DNA from: Bacteroides sp. MSB163
GTDB taxonomy: Bacteria; Bacteroidota; Bacteroidia; Bacteroidales; Bacteroidaceae
Length of the DNA: 64,000 bases
Direction: 5' to 3'
Assembly (NCBI RefSeq): GCF_036416795.1
Contig: NZ_CP143867.1
Span: forward strand, 2,782,001 to 2,846,000
A model generated the notes under the pieces. That model saw only the letters and a program-made list of their open reading frames with translations. It was not told where the DNA came from and searched no databases. Of the stretch, positions 53,608-62,347 are shown piece after piece; the first letter of the stretch is position 1, and every line of letters starts with the position of its first letter. A program made the translations under genes and the position numbers.

Positions 53608-55090
53608 GGCCTATTCGTTTAGCTAAATATTCATGTCCGAGTAATTCGCCACAAGTGATGATGGAGGTTAATGTTACTCCTAAAGCACCGTGGACGTTCA
53701 GGTTTTGTCCTGTGAGAAATAAGTTTCCCAGTTTGGTTCGGGTGGAAACAAAGCCGATTTGCGGACATTTGTAATCTTTGATAATTCCATAGGCGGAACC
53801 GTCGCAAGTACCCGTAAAGTCTCTGTAGCTAAGTGGAGTAGTGGTATACATAGTCTCGATGTGATCGGTAAAATCGATCCCGTGGCTTTTGATGAACTCC
53901 AACAATTGCCTGGCTTTTTCTATTTTGAAGGCTTTATAGTCTTCACCTCGTTGTTCGGGAAGTGTATCCTGCCAGGCGGACAGTTCATCTATATACATGG
54001 GAGTCAGAATGGAAATGACATCTGCATAATCACTGTTGCGGGAAGATGCTTGTGTGGAGATCATGCAATTGGTGGTATATCCCATATTGACTTTCTTATC
54101 ATACCATACATCGTTGTCTCCATGCAGATAGAGGTTCTGATTCTGATACGGGTAACTTTTCTCTTTCATAATCAGATAAAGAGTGAAAATGCCGTATGTG
54201 TTTTCTAAAGAATTGATACGGGAGATATAGGCATTTTTGATACAGCGGGTTTTGTCCAGCAAGGTTAATGTTTGTTTGGGGTGTACGTTAGAGATGATGT
54301 ACTTGCTTTCTATCCGCTCTGCATGGTTTATCTCTACCCCTGCTACCTGATTGTTCTCTACAATGATACGGGTGACTTCACTGTTGTTCAAAACTGTTCC
54401 GCCATGAGTGCGTATTACATTTATCATTTCAGAGGCCACTTGCATACTTCCGTCAATGAACCGATAGGCTCCTTGTATGTAGGAGTTGTTAATCATGGCG
54501 TGTTCATAGAAGTTGGAATGTTCTCTTAAACCACCATACAGAAGTGCCGAGCCGGCTAATACCGATTGCAAATCAGGATTGGTGGTAATCTTATCTATCA
54601 TTCCTGCTGCTGAGGTATTGAAGAACTTCATTCCTTCAGTAGAAATAATACCTTTCTTCAGATTGTCCACACTGATCAGGTTGCCTACTTCTTTCAGTAA
54701 CATTGTATATTGCCGGAGATTTTCTTTTTCGTGAGGAAATGATTGGCAAAGGGTATCGGTAAAGCGTTCGTATCCCATTGCGTAATCATATACGCGATTC
54801 TTATAGAAAATCTTATCAAAAGCATTTTCATCCAGTTTCCGGACTTTGAGGTGCCCCATGATTCCTACATACCGGAAAAACTGATTCATGACTTGTCCTT
54901 CGTCCAGACTACCTATGTAATGAATTCCTGTATCCAACAAATGTCCTTTCCGGCGATAGGTCTGAAAGCATCCTCCAAACAGTTCGTTCTTTTCGAGCAC
55001 ACATACGTTATACCCTTCTTTACTAAGTATGGCTCCACATTCAAGGCCGCCTAACCCACTTCCGATGATGATGATGTCATACTTACTCAT
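53600..55090 (-). CDS. CrtI/phytoene-desaturase-like FAD-dependent oxidoreductase
   Basis: The 496-residue product begins with the FAD-binding loop IIIGSGLGGLECGAILSKEG and the acidic end VLEKNELFGGCFQ. It ends with the family C-terminal motif LFLTGQNLNVHGALGVTLTS. Relatives include phytoene desaturases and retinol saturases, which act on long polyenes, so a role in changing the saturation of the polyene chain is plausible. It overlaps the fusion gene by 4 bases. The substrate is not proven. Confidence 0.85.
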   Translation of the reverse strand: MSKYDIIIIGSGLGGLECGAILSKEGYNVCVLEKNELFGGCFQTYRRKGHLLDTGIHYIGSLDEGQVMNQFFRYVGIMGHLKVRKLDENAFDKIFYKNRVYDYAMGYERFTDTLCQSFPHEKENLRQYTMLLKEVGNLISVDNLKKGIISTEGMKFFNTSAAGMIDKITTNPDLQSVLAGSALLYGGLREHSNFYEHAMINNSYIQGAYRFIDGSMQVASEMINVIRTHGGTVLNNSEVTRIIVENNQVAGVEINHAERIESKYIISNVHPKQTLTLLDKTRCIKNAYISRINSLENTYGIFTLYLIMKEKSYPYQNQNLYLHGDNDVWYDKKVNMGYTTNCMISTQASSRNSDYADVISILTPMYIDELSAWQDTLPEQRGEDYKAFKIEKARQLLEFIKSHGIDFTDHIETMYTTTPLSYRDFTGTCDGSAYGIIKDYKCPQIGFVSTRTKLGNLFLTGQNLNVHGALGVTLTSIITCGELLGHEYLAKRIGHA

Positions 55091-58000
55091 GGCAATTGCT
55101 TTTTAAGTATATAGATGGTATTTGATGTATATTTATCGTTTCGGATAGTCTTTACTTTCATTCCACACTCCCGGGCTATGCTTTGAATTTGAGCTTCGGA
55201 AGTGAAGCAGAGCTCATCCGTAGTGCGATTGAACTTGACAACTTGGGTAGAGAGAACTTCCGTGAGGCGGGTTAGCCGATGTTTATGGATCTCAGCGGAA
55301 TTTCCATCACGTACGATAATCATTCCTTCAGGCCGAAGAAGATTGGCGCATTTCACTAACAAGTCATGTTGATGTTCATAATTCATGTAATGCAATACGT
55401 CATTCAGGATGAAGACATCACTTTCCGGGAACTCATAAACCGATGCGTCAGCATGTTCAAAGCGAAGGTTTTCGCCACGAAGCCAGCCGTGTTGAGCTAT
55501 AGCTATTTTATCTTCGTCATAATCGATTCCTACTATTTGCCTTTCTTTGGATATCATAGACAGCATATAACACAGAGGACCCAGACCACAACCGATATCC
55601 GTAATCTGTCCATTCATCGGAATCAGTTGATTGAATAACTGGTAATTGTGTTCCATCTTTACTTTGATGCGGATGTACCACTCGATGACAGGACTTTTAT
55701 AGATATAGTTCAGTACCAATGCCTCATAAAATGCCGGATTTGCCGGTGTATTCTTTTCCAGACAAATACGTGCATATTCTTCTTTCATGTAGGAAGAGAT
55801 GCGCTTGGTACGTTCCTGATAGGTAGTTCCGAATGAATCATCGTTATAAAGTATGCGAGGCAATATTTTAGAGTAAATAATGCCTTTGCGGACATAGAAG
55901 GGTTGTGCCTTGGCTATAATCTCTCCATTGCCGTATAGCAGAATAGGAATAATATCCAATTGCAGAGTTTCTGATAAATAGAAAGCACCTTTATGGAAAC
56001 GTTTCATCTTGCCGTCATAGGTCCGGGTACCTTCGGGGAAGATGGCGATGGAGTATCCTTCTCTTACTTTTTCCCGCATCCGTTCCACACAAAGTTCATA
56101 TCCTTCGTCTACATGGAAGAAACCTGCATATTGAATAATTTTTCCAAATACCGGAGAGTTCCATACCCAGTGATTGGTTATCATGATAATCTTCGGGGAA
56201 AAAGATAATAACTCCAGGATATCAATGAAAGACTGATGGTTAGCTATTATGATAGCCGGTTTTTTGAATGTCTCATTGGTTATGTTGATGTGTTCTTTAC
56301 GTACGAATGTTGCCACTACCAATATACCTTTGCAAGTAATGTTGATAATCCGGCAAACAAGCTGCTGCTTATAACCGCGGCGTACCGGAATGAGGTATAA
56401 TAAGAAAATGAAAATTCTCAGAATTATACATCCTGTAACGAAGAGCATGAAAAGGATGATTGTGCGGAGTAAGCCTATCAAAGTATACGGGGGTAATCCC
56501 TTAGAAGCCGGTTTAGCAATAAAGAACTGGAAAATAATAGGTTGTATGGTATAGGCTATTAATACTACCGCAGCCATTCCAAGGATGGAAATCAGTGAAA
56601 TGGATTGCAGGGCGGGATGTTTGGCAAATACTAAAGTTCCCATTCCCACAACGGCTGTGAATGCAGAGAAGAAAATAGCCGTCTTATGAGAATTCAGGAT
56701 CGTTTTTCCTGTCCGGTATTTGTTTTGGAGTCCATCCATGATGAAGATACTGAAGTCGTCTCCGATACCGAAAATGAAAGTAGAGAGGATAATATTGATA
56801 ATGTTGAATTCGATACCCAGAATCCCCATCAGACCCAAAATAATGGTCCAGCTGATGAGCATGGGCAGGAAACTGATCAGGGTTAATTCTATACGCCCGT
56901 ACGAAATCAATAGGGCCAGGAATATAAGGAACGAAGAAATATAAAGTATCAGGTAAAAGTCGTTATTGATAGCAGAGACCCATTGATTAGTGAAATAACT
57001 TCGGTCGAAGACTACAACATCCGTATTATCCTTGAATTGTTGATAGACTTCTTCCTTGTTATCATCAGTGATGCGTACCTGGGTAACGAGCATCGTGATG
57101 GAGTCAGCACTTGTTTGCCATTCGTTCAGTAGGGTAGTGGCAATGCTATTTGTGTCGTCCTGATAATTATAGGGCTGGAATGGATGTTCTAACCATTGGT
57201 AAAATGCATTGAAACTACCTTCCCGGAAGTGATAGGTATGGGCGGCGTCTTCTATGTATTTGCGAATAGTTGGTATCTTTCCCGACTCTCCCCAATACTG
57301 GTTCCATTGTTCCAGACGCTTTTGCTGTTCTTCCGGTGAAATCAAGAATTGCTCGGCAGATGCATACGCTTTAATAAGTCCCCGCTCTTTAAAAGCGGAT
57401 AAGTGCTGATTGGTATTTATATAACTCTTGAGTGCTTCCGTCATGTTCTTACCTACGCTGACAAAAAGTACGGTTTTCTCTTGGACATTGAAAAGCTGTT
57501 CCAGTTTTGCCTCTGCCTGTTTTAAGTGCTGAGGTTCATAGTTGAGGCTCATCATGTCTTCGTTAAACTTGACTTTCTGTGAAGTAAATAAGCCGATGAG
57601 GGTAATAATAACGATACCACCTACTAACCATTTGTTCTTTTCATAAGGATAGGCATTGATTTTTTCAATAAAGCGTAAGACCCTGCCTTGCTTCACATCA
57701 GCTTGTCCTTTCAGAAAATGTGGAAGGTAAATAAGACAGAAAAGAGTTGTACCGATAAGTGCCAGAGAAGCAAACAAACCGAAATCACGCAGTAGTTCGG
57801 AAGTGGTAAAAGTAAGTCCGAAGAATGCGCCTATTGTAGTGAAACTGCCTACTGTAAGCGGATAAGTTATTTCTTTAATCAATTGCTGGACAGTAGAAAC
57901 ATGATTCTGATGAGCCAGCATGTGTATGGAGTAACTCAGCGCAATACCCAGAATAGCCGATCCGGCACCTACGGCAATTGCAGAAATATATCCCTGAATA

Positions 58001-58944
58001 AAGTAGATCAGGCATAAAGCGAACAATCCCCCGAATAAAACGGGAGTGACAATGAGAGGGATTGATTTCTTGTGCTTAAACACCAGCGAGATGAAAACAA
58101 TGATAATCAGCAGTGCGATCGAAGAAGTAATAATGGTATCCTTTTTAATCTGTCGCGCATTATAGACGCTGACCGAGGGACCTCCAAAGTAAGATGCGCG
58201 AATGGAAGGATACTCTTTCTGAATCTGTTGAAGTTCATTTTCAAGTATCCGGATCAGATTTTCATTCTCACCGGTACTTCCTGTTCCGAATACCGGAGTC
58301 ATAAACATCAGCAATGTATTTCCATCCTTCGAAAAGATGTGTCCGTTGTTGATTTCATAATTGGTTTCCAACTGAAAATCCTGCAGATGCTTTAATACGT
58401 TATTTCCAAGTCCTAACGGGTCTCTTTGTATATAACTTCTCAATGCTATACCTGCGGGAGAAAGAAGGTTGGTATAGTTCTTTCGCATCATGGCTTCTAT
58501 GCCTTCCTGCGTTAAGAGTGAGTCGAAGTGCTGATAGTCTTTTTCCGTCAGGAACAGCGGAAGATTTTCATAAACAAAATCTGTTGCTTTTTCAATGGTT
58601 GTTTCATCTACTTCCGAAAAGATATCTTTAATCCAGGTTTGGTTAGACTCTTCTAATAAGTTTTGTTTCAGTTGGTCTCCGGCCTCTATCATTAAATCCA
58701 GAGTTACTGAAGAGTCGGCAGGAGAGATTAAGATGATAATCTTATCCTTTATTTTTAGGTTATCAAATACTTTGGTGATGTTCTGGCTGTTTTTCTTATC
58801 AGGAAAGAAACGGGTCACATTCTCTTCAAACCTGACTTGCCAGGCGAAGTACCCCATAAAAAGGACACAAACACAGAGTGACAAGTAGAAGAGAACTTTG
58901 TGTCTTTGAAAATAATTATATAGTCTGATAAAGAACTGAGTCAT
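55087..58944 (-). CDS. Triple fusion: MMPL/RND exporter, PlsC-type acyltransferase and SAM methyltransferase
   Basis: The 1285-residue product carries three modules. Residues 1 to about 850 form an MMPL/RND-type exporter with two sets of membrane helices and large loops (IRASYFGGPSVSVYNARQ and GIGDDFSIFIMDGLQNKYR). About 860-1060 form a lysophosphatidate acyltransferase-like domain with NHQSFID (near residue 902) and FPEGTRT (near 968). About 1085-1285 form a class I methyltransferase with ITDIGCGLGP (near 1113) and a later DVLHYMNYEHQ. Aryl-polyene clusters contain an MMPL exporter and separate acyltransferase and methyltransferase enzymes; joining them in one chain suggests coupled tailoring and export. 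It overlaps both neighbours by 4 bases. Confidence 0.88.
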   Translation of the reverse strand: MTQFFIRLYNYFQRHKVLFYLSLCVCVLFMGYFAWQVRFEENVTRFFPDKKNSQNITKVFDNLKIKDKIIILISPADSSVTLDLMIEAGDQLKQNLLEESNQTWIKDIFSEVDETTIEKATDFVYENLPLFLTEKDYQHFDSLLTQEGIEAMMRKNYTNLLSPAGIALRSYIQRDPLGLGNNVLKHLQDFQLETNYEINNGHIFSKDGNTLLMFMTPVFGTGSTGENENLIRILENELQQIQKEYPSIRASYFGGPSVSVYNARQIKKDTIITSSIALLIIIVFISLVFKHKKSIPLIVTPVLFGGLFALCLIYFIQGYISAIAVGAGSAILGIALSYSIHMLAHQNHVSTVQQLIKEITYPLTVGSFTTIGAFFGLTFTTSELLRDFGLFASLALIGTTLFCLIYLPHFLKGQADVKQGRVLRFIEKINAYPYEKNKWLVGGIVIITLIGLFTSQKVKFNEDMMSLNYEPQHLKQAEAKLEQLFNVQEKTVLFVSVGKNMTEALKSYINTNQHLSAFKERGLIKAYASAEQFLISPEEQQKRLEQWNQYWGESGKIPTIRKYIEDAAHTYHFREGSFNAFYQWLEHPFQPYNYQDDTNSIATTLLNEWQTSADSITMLVTQVRITDDNKEEVYQQFKDNTDVVVFDRSYFTNQWVSAINNDFYLILYISSFLIFLALLISYGRIELTLISFLPMLISWTIILGLMGILGIEFNIINIILSTFIFGIGDDFSIFIMDGLQNKYRTGKTILNSHKTAIFFSAFTAVVGMGTLVFAKHPALQSISLISILGMAAVVLIAYTIQPIIFQFFIAKPASKGLPPYTLIGLLRTIILFMLFVTGCIILRIFIFLLYLIPVRRGYKQQLVCRIINITCKGILVVATFVRKEHINITNETFKKPAIIIANHQSFIDILELLSFSPKIIMITNHWVWNSPVFGKIIQYAGFFHVDEGYELCVERMREKVREGYSIAIFPEGTRTYDGKMKRFHKGAFYLSETLQLDIIPILLYGNGEIIAKAQPFYVRKGIIYSKILPRILYNDDSFGTTYQERTKRISSYMKEEYARICLEKNTPANPAFYEALVLNYIYKSPVIEWYIRIKVKMEHNYQLFNQLIPMNGQITDIGCGLGPLCYMLSMISKERQIVGIDYDEDKIAIAQHGWLRGENLRFEHADASVYEFPESDVFILNDVLHYMNYEHQHDLLVKCANLLRPEGMIIVRDGNSAEIHKHRLTRLTEVLSTQVVKFNRTTDELCFTSEAQIQSIARECGMKVKTIRNDKYTSNTIYILKKQLP

Positions 58945-60131
58945 GTTGTTTTCGGCCTTCTGTATATAGTAAGCAGGCTGATCGTTATAATACCTGCCAG
59001 TATACTACAAGCGGTTGCAAAGATAACACTTCCAATTAAATATTGCTCTAAAACCGATTTCACATTTTCATATGAAATATTGGTAAGATGGAGTTCAACC
59101 GGCCTGTTCAGGACTTTACATCCTGTCAGGTAACTGCCATATAACAGGAAAGGAATCATAGGAGGAATACTGATATTAGCTGCTACAATGGCTATTACTT
59201 TGTTGAGTTTAAGCACATGAGCCAAAAACAAAGTGGCAAGCATCTGGTATCCCCAAATCGGGACTATTCCCATAAATACACCTAACATAATGGCATAGGT
59301 AATCTTTAGATTCGATTCTTCGGACTGTGTAATGTGAGTCCGGAAGAATTTCCGGCAATTACTCCAGGTTAGTTTCCGGAAGAAGTTACGCGGATAAATC
59401 CAGAGGAAAGTAATGAACACTAAGAAGGTATTCAATATGCTGATGCGAGTGAAATCCCGGAAAGGACGGAAATGGGAGACACGTTCTTCCTGGGGCGGAT
59501 AATAGACATGTATGGGTATATTGCGGACTGTAGTTCCTCCCCATACTGCAAAGACCAGTACTTCAAGCTCAAATTCATATTTAGCGGTATAGTAGAATCT
59601 CTGCACATTGATTTTATGTAATGGATAGAGCCGGTAACCCGATTGGGTATCTTGAAGCTTTACTCCGGTTTCAAGTTTAAACCAGAAATTGGAGAATTTA
59701 TTGGCAAAAGTATTCTTGCCCGGCATATTGTCCGAAGTCAGATTACGGGCACCTACCAGCAACGTGTCCGGATCTTTTTCTATTTCTTCCATGAAAATAG
59801 GAATGTCCGAAGCAAAATGCTGTCCATCAGAATCTATAGTGATGGCGTATCGGTAGTCGGCTGCTTTGGCCTGCTTCAATCCGTTCTTTAAGGCAGTTCC
59901 TTTTCCTTTATTGCTAGGATGAGTGATGATATGCAGGTTAGGATAGTTTTCCAGAAGAGTAGGGGTACTATCGGTAGAGCCGTCATTGACAACGATGATA
60001 TCTTCTACATAGAAGAGTACATCTTCAATTACGGTAGTCAGCGTCTTTTCATTATTGTAGGTAGGTATAATAACTACAATACCAAGTTGCCTGGCTTTCT
60101 CATGCCATAGTTCCTCGCTACGTTCTTCCAT
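58941..60131 (-). CDS. GT2 glycosyltransferase fused to a DUF2062 membrane domain
   Basis: The 396-residue product has an N-terminal dolichol-phosphate-mannose-synthase-like GT2 domain: VVIIPTYNNEKTL, VVNDGSTDST, SDGQHFASDIP (about residues 15-120) and QSGYRLYP. The C-terminal third is a DUF2062 membrane region (GYQMLATLFLAHVLKLNKVI). GT2-DUF2062 proteins occur in aryl-polyene clusters. It could transfer a sugar to a lipid carrier or to the polyene head group. Overlap with the fusion gene is 4 bases and spacing to the dehydratase is 2 bases. Confidence 0.88.
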   Translation of the reverse strand: MEERSEELWHEKARQLGIVVIIPTYNNEKTLTTVIEDVLFYVEDIIVVNDGSTDSTPTLLENYPNLHIITHPSNKGKGTALKNGLKQAKAADYRYAITIDSDGQHFASDIPIFMEEIEKDPDTLLVGARNLTSDNMPGKNTFANKFSNFWFKLETGVKLQDTQSGYRLYPLHKINVQRFYYTAKYEFELEVLVFAVWGGTTVRNIPIHVYYPPQEERVSHFRPFRDFTRISILNTFLVFITFLWIYPRNFFRKLTWSNCRKFFRTHITQSEESNLKITYAIMLGVFMGIVPIWGYQMLATLFLAHVLKLNKVIAIVAANISIPPMIPFLLYGSYLTGCKVLNRPVELHLTNISYENVKSVLEQYLIGSVIFATACSILAGIITISLLTIYRRPKTT

Positions 60132-60133
60132 AT

Positions 60134-60511
60134 TTATTTGCCGATTAGTTGTGCTTTTAATTTGATACAGATATCTTTTGAGGATGCTCCTTCAGCCAGA
60201 ATCTGGAATGTACCCGTTTCGTTATTCTTGATAGTCAATGTGAGCTTTAATTCCGGTGTTTCATTCGGATTAATAACAGAAAGAAACTTGCATGAGGCTA
60301 TCTGCTTGTATTGCAGGGGAGCTTGCTGTATTTTCTCTATGCACTCCTTTATTATTTGCAGCATACAAACGCCCGGAACTACAGGTTGTTGTGGAAAGTG
60401 TCCGTTATAAATAGCATGTTGTGGGTTGAGCATGACTTGCACTACCCAGTCTGTTTCATTGATATGCTCAGAGTGCGTGACTTTATAGAAATTGGGAAGA
60501 AGTTCAGCCAT
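60134..60511 (-). CDS. Hotdog-fold 3-hydroxyacyl-ACP dehydratase-like protein (FabZ/ApeI type)
   Basis: The 125-residue product has the hotdog motif NGHFPQQPVVPGVCMLQ. H38 matches the catalytic His of FabZ. The position of the FabZ Glu, 14 residues later, is Gln (Q52), as is common in ApeI-like dehydratases. It would remove water from 3-hydroxyacyl intermediates during chain elongation. It lies between the GT2 gene and the lipoprotein gene, with 1-2 base gaps. Confidence 0.85.
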   Translation of the reverse strand: MAELLPNFYKVTHSEHINETDWVVQVMLNPQHAIYNGHFPQQPVVPGVCMLQIIKECIEKIQQAPLQYKQIASCKFLSVINPNETPELKLTLTIKNNETGTFQILAEGASSKDICIKLKAQLIGK

Positions 60512-60512
60512 A

Positions 60513-61064
60513 TTAGTTTGGGTTTTCTTTTAATTTGTCCAACTGTATACTTAGTCGCAACCAGGGATGTTTGATTTTTATCTGTTCGGGATGTCCTGAT
60601 GCGAACTCCGATAGATAGAATACTGATTTTCCGAATCCTCTGCCTGTGACTCTTTTTTCAAAGGTACCACTTTTCTTTTTGATACGGATATTCTTTCCAC
60701 TTAAAAATAGATTCTTGAAGTCTGTTTCCAGTAATTGTAGCATTTTCTTTTTCTTCATGGGCTCTATGCAGCTGTTGACGTGAAATTCATTTTCCCGGAG
60801 TGAAAAATCAAAAAGACTGAGGCCGAAGTAAGTAGATGCCAATATTCTTATTTCATTATCCGGCAATTTCCGTACAATTAATAAACCGCTGAAGTGATGC
60901 TTCATGAAGTCTAACTGCATATTGTATTTTTGCGAATATTCTTCAGCGCAAATGATAGGTGTCACATAAGATGTGGCATCTCCTGCTATTGTTTTTGAGG
61001 AGCCGCAGGAAGTGAATAGATACAGAATAAAGATCAGATTAGTGAATAGAAAACTTTGTTTCAT
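60513..61064 (-). CDS. DUF3261-like lipoprotein of the polyene cluster
   Basis: The 183-residue product starts with a lipoprotein signal peptide ending LFTSC (C20), then GSSKTIAGD. The domain resembles DUF3261 lipoproteins found with a LolA-like protein and an MMPL exporter in aryl-polyene clusters, where they are thought to help move the product to the outer membrane. It overlaps the LolA-like gene by 26 bases. The match is based on context, length and lipobox. Confidence 0.75.
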   Translation of the reverse strand: MKQSFLFTNLIFILYLFTSCGSSKTIAGDATSYVTPIICAEEYSQKYNMQLDFMKHHFSGLLIVRKLPDNEIRILASTYFGLSLFDFSLRENEFHVNSCIEPMKKKKMLQLLETDFKNLFLSGKNIRIKKKSGTFEKRVTGRGFGKSVFYLSEFASGHPEQIKIKHPWLRLSIQLDKLKENPN

Positions 61065-61671
61065 CTTTCAAAGCATTAAATCTCTTGTTGTAGAACTCAT
61101 ATTCCGTACAATTGGTGGCTGTTTCGGAAAGACGTAATTTGTAAACCGACATATCTTTCTTATCCAGATATATCTCAATTTCCGAAATATAGGCTTGTAT
61201 GGCTTTATTGACCGGCTTAATCTTCACTATATAATAGGAATCATTTTCAAAATATTCCAGTTTGTAATCGGAAGACATTTTTGAGAGATCGCCTATCATG
61301 CAAGCTGTGAGCATATCTTGCATTTGATTCATCATCTTATTGGCAGTTAGGCTCATAACGCTCTTTTTACCGTCCGATACAATTTTAAGCCGGGAGTCGT
61401 TTATCACTATTAGGTAGTTGACGGGTTGGGCGTATTCCATACGTATTTTGCCACTCTTTTGATAGTAGAATTTTCCTTTGGAGGTTACCTTCTCATCCAG
61501 AATATCCAGGTACTTCACTTGTGTAAAGTCACTTTCAATGGACTGCATGGCTTGTGCTTCCTTTGCCAGACGGTTTTCAAAATCCTGGGTATGGATTAGC
61601 TTCTTCATTGTCTGGGCATGGGTATAGGAAATACCCAATATGATTGATAATATTATTAGTATGGTTCTCAT
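61039..61671 (-). CDS. LolA-like periplasmic carrier
   Basis: The 210-residue product starts MRTILIILSIILGISYTHA, a signal peptide, followed by a LolA-like half-barrel (SIESDFTQVKYLDILDEKV, SGKIRMEYAQPVNYLIV). In polyene clusters such proteins carry a lipid-like product across the periplasm. An in-frame ATG at 61704 would add an 11-residue stretch before the signal peptide and overlap the deacetylase gene, so 61671 is preferred. The gene starts 7 bases after the deacetylase stop. Confidence 0.87.
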   Translation of the reverse strand: MRTILIILSIILGISYTHAQTMKKLIHTQDFENRLAKEAQAMQSIESDFTQVKYLDILDEKVTSKGKFYYQKSGKIRMEYAQPVNYLIVINDSRLKIVSDGKKSVMSLTANKMMNQMQDMLTACMIGDLSKMSSDYKLEYFENDSYYIVKIKPVNKAIQAYISEIEIYLDKKDMSVYKLRLSETATNCTEYEFYNKRFNALKDETKFSIH

Positions 61672-61678
61672 AATGCTT

Positions 61679-62347
61679 TTATAACATGCTGTCCAGACGG
61701 ACAACTGTATATCCCTGTTCTTTAATTAAGTTAAGTATCTTTTTTAATAGCAGGTCACTGTCCGGCATCCGATCGTGTAGAAGGATGATAGAACCGGGGC
61801 GTAACCTTCTCTGGATACGCTTCAAAACTTTCTCTTTGGAAGGTTGCAGTGTATCGAGTGTTCTGATATCCCAACCAACAGGAGTGTATCCCAATATACG
61901 GACAGCTTTTGCTATAGTAGGATTCGTGACTCCAAACGGTGGGCGGAATAACTTGATTTTCTGCGAAGTTACTCGTTCTAATGCAAACTGGCAAGCTTGC
62001 AAGTCTTTTTTCATCCGCGACAGGTTGTACAAGGGAAAATGATTGGTGTGAGTAAAAGAATGATTACCAATCAGATGTCCTTCGTAGATGATTTGTCGGA
62101 TCAACTCTTCATTCTCCTGCACTTTGTGACCGATGCAGAAAAAACAAGCCGGTGTTTGTTGTTCTTTGAGTACTTGCAATACTTTGGGAGTTTGTATCGG
62201 GTCCGGTCCATCATCAAAGGTGATAGCTACAATTTTCTCTTCAGTCTGTTTCTTGCAAAATACCTTGAGATAGATGTTAGAACGGATGTTGCAAGATGCA
62301 TAGACTAGAAAGATAATCAGTAATGTGATCAGGATTTCCACTATCAT
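61679..62347 (-). CDS. NodB-type polysaccharide deacetylase
   Basis: The 222-residue product has an N-terminal membrane anchor (about residues 3-20) and a NodB deacetylase domain. Motif 1 is VAITFDDGPDP, motif 2 is GNHSFTHTNH, motif 3 is LFRPPFGVTN, and the last motif is SIILLHDRM. All metal and catalytic residues appear intact. It could remove an N-acetyl group from a glycolipid linked to the polyene, or act on cell-wall glycans. It overlaps the chain-length-factor gene by 4 bases. Confidence 0.88.
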   Translation of the reverse strand: MIVEILITLLIIFLVYASCNIRSNIYLKVFCKKQTEEKIVAITFDDGPDPIQTPKVLQVLKEQQTPACFFCIGHKVQENEELIRQIIYEGHLIGNHSFTHTNHFPLYNLSRMKKDLQACQFALERVTSQKIKLFRPPFGVTNPTIAKAVRILGYTPVGWDIRTLDTLQPSKEKVLKRIQRRLRPGSIILLHDRMPDSDLLLKKILNLIKEQGYTVVRLDSML

